Shown here: one piece after another, positions 4,982-6,216 of the stretch
Numbering within the stretch: the stretch's first letter is position 1
How the letters are laid out: every line of letters begins with the position of its first letter
Assembly: GCA_028865585.1 (NCBI GenBank)
Contig: JAGWJU010000082.1
Location: forward strand, 1 to 6,216
Origin: Elusimicrobiota bacterium
Lineage (GTDB): Bacteria; Elusimicrobiota; Elusimicrobia; UBA1565; UBA9628
Length of the DNA: 6,216 nucleotides
Direction: 5' to 3'
Notes under the pieces: generated by a model
The model's database searches: none
Seen by the model: only the letters and a program-made list of their open reading frames with translations
Told to the model about the DNA's origin: nothing
Translations under genes and position numbers: made by a program

Positions 4982-6061
4982 CTAGTGTAGTGTCCCCAAC
5001 GCTTCTTTACTTTTGGCGACTTTCGCCAAGATGCGTTCCGCAGTCGCAGTCCACGTGAAGATGCGGGGGTTCTGATTATGCCCGTCCAGATAGGCTTCGA
5101 TGGCAGTGATCAGCTCAGGGACGCTGGCGAAACTTCCGCGGCGGATGCGTTTGTCGGTGATCTCCCGAAACCAACGCTCAACCATGTTCAGCCACGAACT
5201 CGAAGTCGGAATGAAATGCAGGTGGAAGCGCGGATGGCGGCGCAGCCAGGACTTCACCCGCGGATGTTTATGGGTCGCATAATTGTCGATGATGAGATGC
5301 AGGTCAAACTCGGGCATGGTCTCGGCGTCGATCTTGTCGAGGAAGCGGATGAACTCCTGATGCCGATGGCGCGGCATGCAGTCGCCGATGATCTTGCCGT
5401 CGAGCATGTTCAGCGCCGCGAACAGCGTGGTCGTGCCGTTACGCTTGTAGTCGTGCGTCATGGTGCCGCAGCGTCCCTTCTTGATCGGCAGGCCTGGCTG
5501 GGTGCGATCAAGGGCTTGGATCTGGCTTTTCTCGTCGACGCACAGGACCAGGGATCGCTGCGGCGGATTGAGGTAGAGCCCGACCACGTCGTGAAGCTTC
5601 TCGACGAACTGTTTGTCGCGGCTGATCTTGAAGGTCCGAACCAAGTGGGGTTTGAGGTTGTGCTGCTTCCAGATTCGCTGGACCGCCATCCGGCTGAGGC
5701 CCTGCGCTTGGGCCATGCTTCGGGTGCTCCAGTGAGTTGCGTTCGGTGGCGTTGTCTCCAGGGTAGCCTTAACGACTGTGCGGACTTTCGCTTCAGGGAT
5801 GTCGGGAATTCGGCCAGGCCGCGGCGCATCTTTCTCCAGCCCCTCCAAGCGCAGGGCCAGGAACCGTTCTCTCCAGAGCTGCACGGTCGGCCGAGAGACT
5901 CCAAGTCCGTATGCGATGTCCTTGCTTTGCTCCCCCTGAGCGGCGCGTTGGATGATCTGCGCTCGCTGGACCAGCCTCGCAGGAATGCTCCTCCCCTGTG
6001 CCCACTTGGCCAGCACGGAGCTTTCCTCGGCAGACAGGATGACCGGCGGGGCGATTCTCAT
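4982..6061 (-). CDS. IS630-family transposase (DDE), complete
   Basis: A 359-residue transposase of the IS630 (Tc1/mariner-related) family that cuts and joins element ends at TA targets. The N-terminal half holds two helix-turn-helix segments, one being SKDIAYGLGVSRPTVQLWRE and the next around SMAQAQGLSRMAVQRIWKQH. The catalytic triad is Asp176 (LCVDEKSQ), Asp259 (LIIDNYATHKH) and Glu295 (LNMVERWFRE), with 35 residues between the last two. The frame is uninterrupted with no programmed shift, so the copy looks functional. I use ATG 6059-6061 (MRIAPPVILS). A TTG at 6097 in the same frame would add 12 residues, but it falls inside the -35 box. The stop TAG (4982-4984) uses the duplicated TA plus a flanking host base, so the element itself does not encode the full stop codon. 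Gene and element point toward the nucleotidyltransferase. Confidence 0.95.
   Translation of the reverse strand: MRIAPPVILSAEESSVLAKWAQGRSIPARLVQRAQIIQRAAQGEQSKDIAYGLGVSRPTVQLWRERFLALRLEGLEKDAPRPGRIPDIPEAKVRTVVKATLETTPPNATHWSTRSMAQAQGLSRMAVQRIWKQHNLKPHLVRTFKISRDKQFVEKLHDVVGLYLNPPQRSLVLCVDEKSQIQALDRTQPGLPIKKGRCGTMTHDYKRNGTTTLFAALNMLDGKIIGDCMPRHRHQEFIRFLDKIDAETMPEFDLHLIIDNYATHKHPRVKSWLRRHPRFHLHFIPTSSSWLNMVERWFREITDKRIRRGSFASVPELITAIEAYLDGHNQNPRIFTWTATAERILAKVAKSKEALGTLH
4985..4996. repeat. IS630 terminal inverted repeat, transposase 3' end
   Basis: GTGTAGTGTCCC, the exact reverse complement of 6107-6118. It overlaps the last four transposase codons (Gly-Thr-Leu-His), so the end of the protein is dictated by the repeat. 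The match breaks down inward, with only scattered identity after the twelfth base. Confidence 0.92.
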
Positions 6062-6067
6062 GCCCCA

Positions 6068-6097
6068 AAGATAGCGTATAGCGTAGTTATAAGTCAA
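6068..6097 (-). promoter_or_regulatory. transposase promoter inside IS630
   Basis: On the minus strand: -35 TTGACT (6092-6097), an 18-base spacer, and -10 TATCTT (6068-6073). The -10 ends six bases before the ATG at 6061, giving a leaderless or almost leaderless message. A GGGG run directly before the ATG is too close to act as a Shine-Dalgarno sequence. Confidence 0.5.
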
Positions 6098-6106
6098 TAG
6101 AATTAT

Positions 6107-6118
6107 GGGACACTACAC
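6107..6118. repeat. IS630 terminal inverted repeat, transposase 5' end
   Basis: GGGACACTACAC, the exact reverse complement of 4985-4996, adjoining the TA duplication at 6119-6120. It lies upstream of the transposase promoter and does not overlap it. Confidence 0.92.
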
Positions 6119-6120
6119 TA

Positions 6121-6216
6121 GTTTCAATGCCAGGGCGTAATAAATTCTATCGTATCGAGGTAAAGACACGCTTTCATCGCAAGAGCAGTATGACGCGACC
6201 CCGAGAATCCAGACTA
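6121..6216. other. flank beyond IS630, no assignable gene
   Basis: 96 bases at about 47% GC, lower than the genes around it. On the plus strand an ATG at 6127 opens a frame to the window edge (30 codons, very basic, beginning MPGRNKFYRIEVKTRF) with no Shine-Dalgarno sequence. On the minus strand the frame that would join the nucleotidyltransferase once the IS is removed is also open (ending RYDRIYYALALK). Both could be chance in so short a stretch, and I cannot choose between them. Confidence 0.3.

Larger units (their letters stand above)
4983..6120 (-). mobile_element. complete IS630-family insertion sequence with TA target duplication
   Basis: The element spans 4985-6118 (1134 bases) between duplicated TA dinucleotides at 4983-4984 and 6119-6120. 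The flanking bases are C on the left and G on the right, so the original target was CTAG, the preferred site reported for IS630. The terminal repeats are perfect over 12 bases, or 15 when the shared CTAG bases are counted. One intact transposase gene fills the element. Identical termini, an exact target duplication and an intact gene suggest a recent insertion. Confidence 0.93.

Noticed and set aside
6062..6097. transposase start at TTG 6097
   Set aside because: This TTG is the first three bases of the likely -35 box, and the extra 12 residues lie in promoter sequence. ATG 6061 matches the usual N terminus.
5078..6100. 340-codon plus-strand ORF across the IS630 element
   Set aside because: It lies antisense to the transposase, which has a full catalytic triad and helix-turn-helix segments. 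The plus-strand translation shows no recognisable domain and is a by-product of GC-rich coding.
1..6216. CRISPR array or tandem repeats
   Set aside because: No regularly spaced direct repeats were seen. The only clear repeats are the IS ends and the nested inverted repeat at 4168-4252.

Overview
This is a GC-rich bacterial window (roughly 60% GC by eye). It comes from a Gram-negative-type cell, because it opens inside a TolC-family outer-membrane efflux gene. No rRNA or other taxonomic marker is present, so I do not assign a lineage. Accessory DNA dominates: a toxin-antitoxin pair, an intact IS630-family insertion sequence, a lone nucleotidyltransferase and several decayed remnants.

Layout. 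2-817 (+) is the C-terminal part of a TolC/CzcC-like outer-membrane factor. 818-1005 holds no gene, but 881-930 resembles the 5' two-thirds of a tRNA. 1006-1952 (-) is a two-gene toxin-antitoxin operon: a ParD-like antitoxin followed by a zeta-type P-loop kinase toxin. The two overlap by 4 bases, and the promoter carries an operator-like palindrome. 1987-2395 is a graveyard with a possible 30-residue minus-strand ORF and a decayed zinc-ribbon fragment. 2396-4129 (+) encodes a secreted protein with HEYAH and a downstream glutamate, so it is a putative zinc metallopeptidase. 4168-4252 is a nested inverted repeat between convergent genes. 4245-4964 (-) is a nucleotidyltransferase-fold protein (GSU2403/NTP_transf_8-like). 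4983-6120 is a complete IS630-family element inserted at CTAG, just upstream of that gene's ribosome binding site. 6121-6216 is AT-richer flank of unknown content.

How the parts work together. The antitoxin and toxin form one autoregulated unit. The IS transposase and the nucleotidyltransferase point the same way with 17 bases between them, so the insertion has produced an apparent transposase-nucleotidyltransferase operon. The efflux gene and the metallopeptidase have no visible functional link to their neighbours.

Three observations stand out. The transposase stop codon is completed by the target site outside the element. Three genes have a TANNNT hexamer exactly six bases before the start codon, which suggests leaderless transcripts. 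The zeta-type toxin is paired with a ParD-like rather than an epsilon or PezA antitoxin. I see no clearly undescribed multi-gene system.
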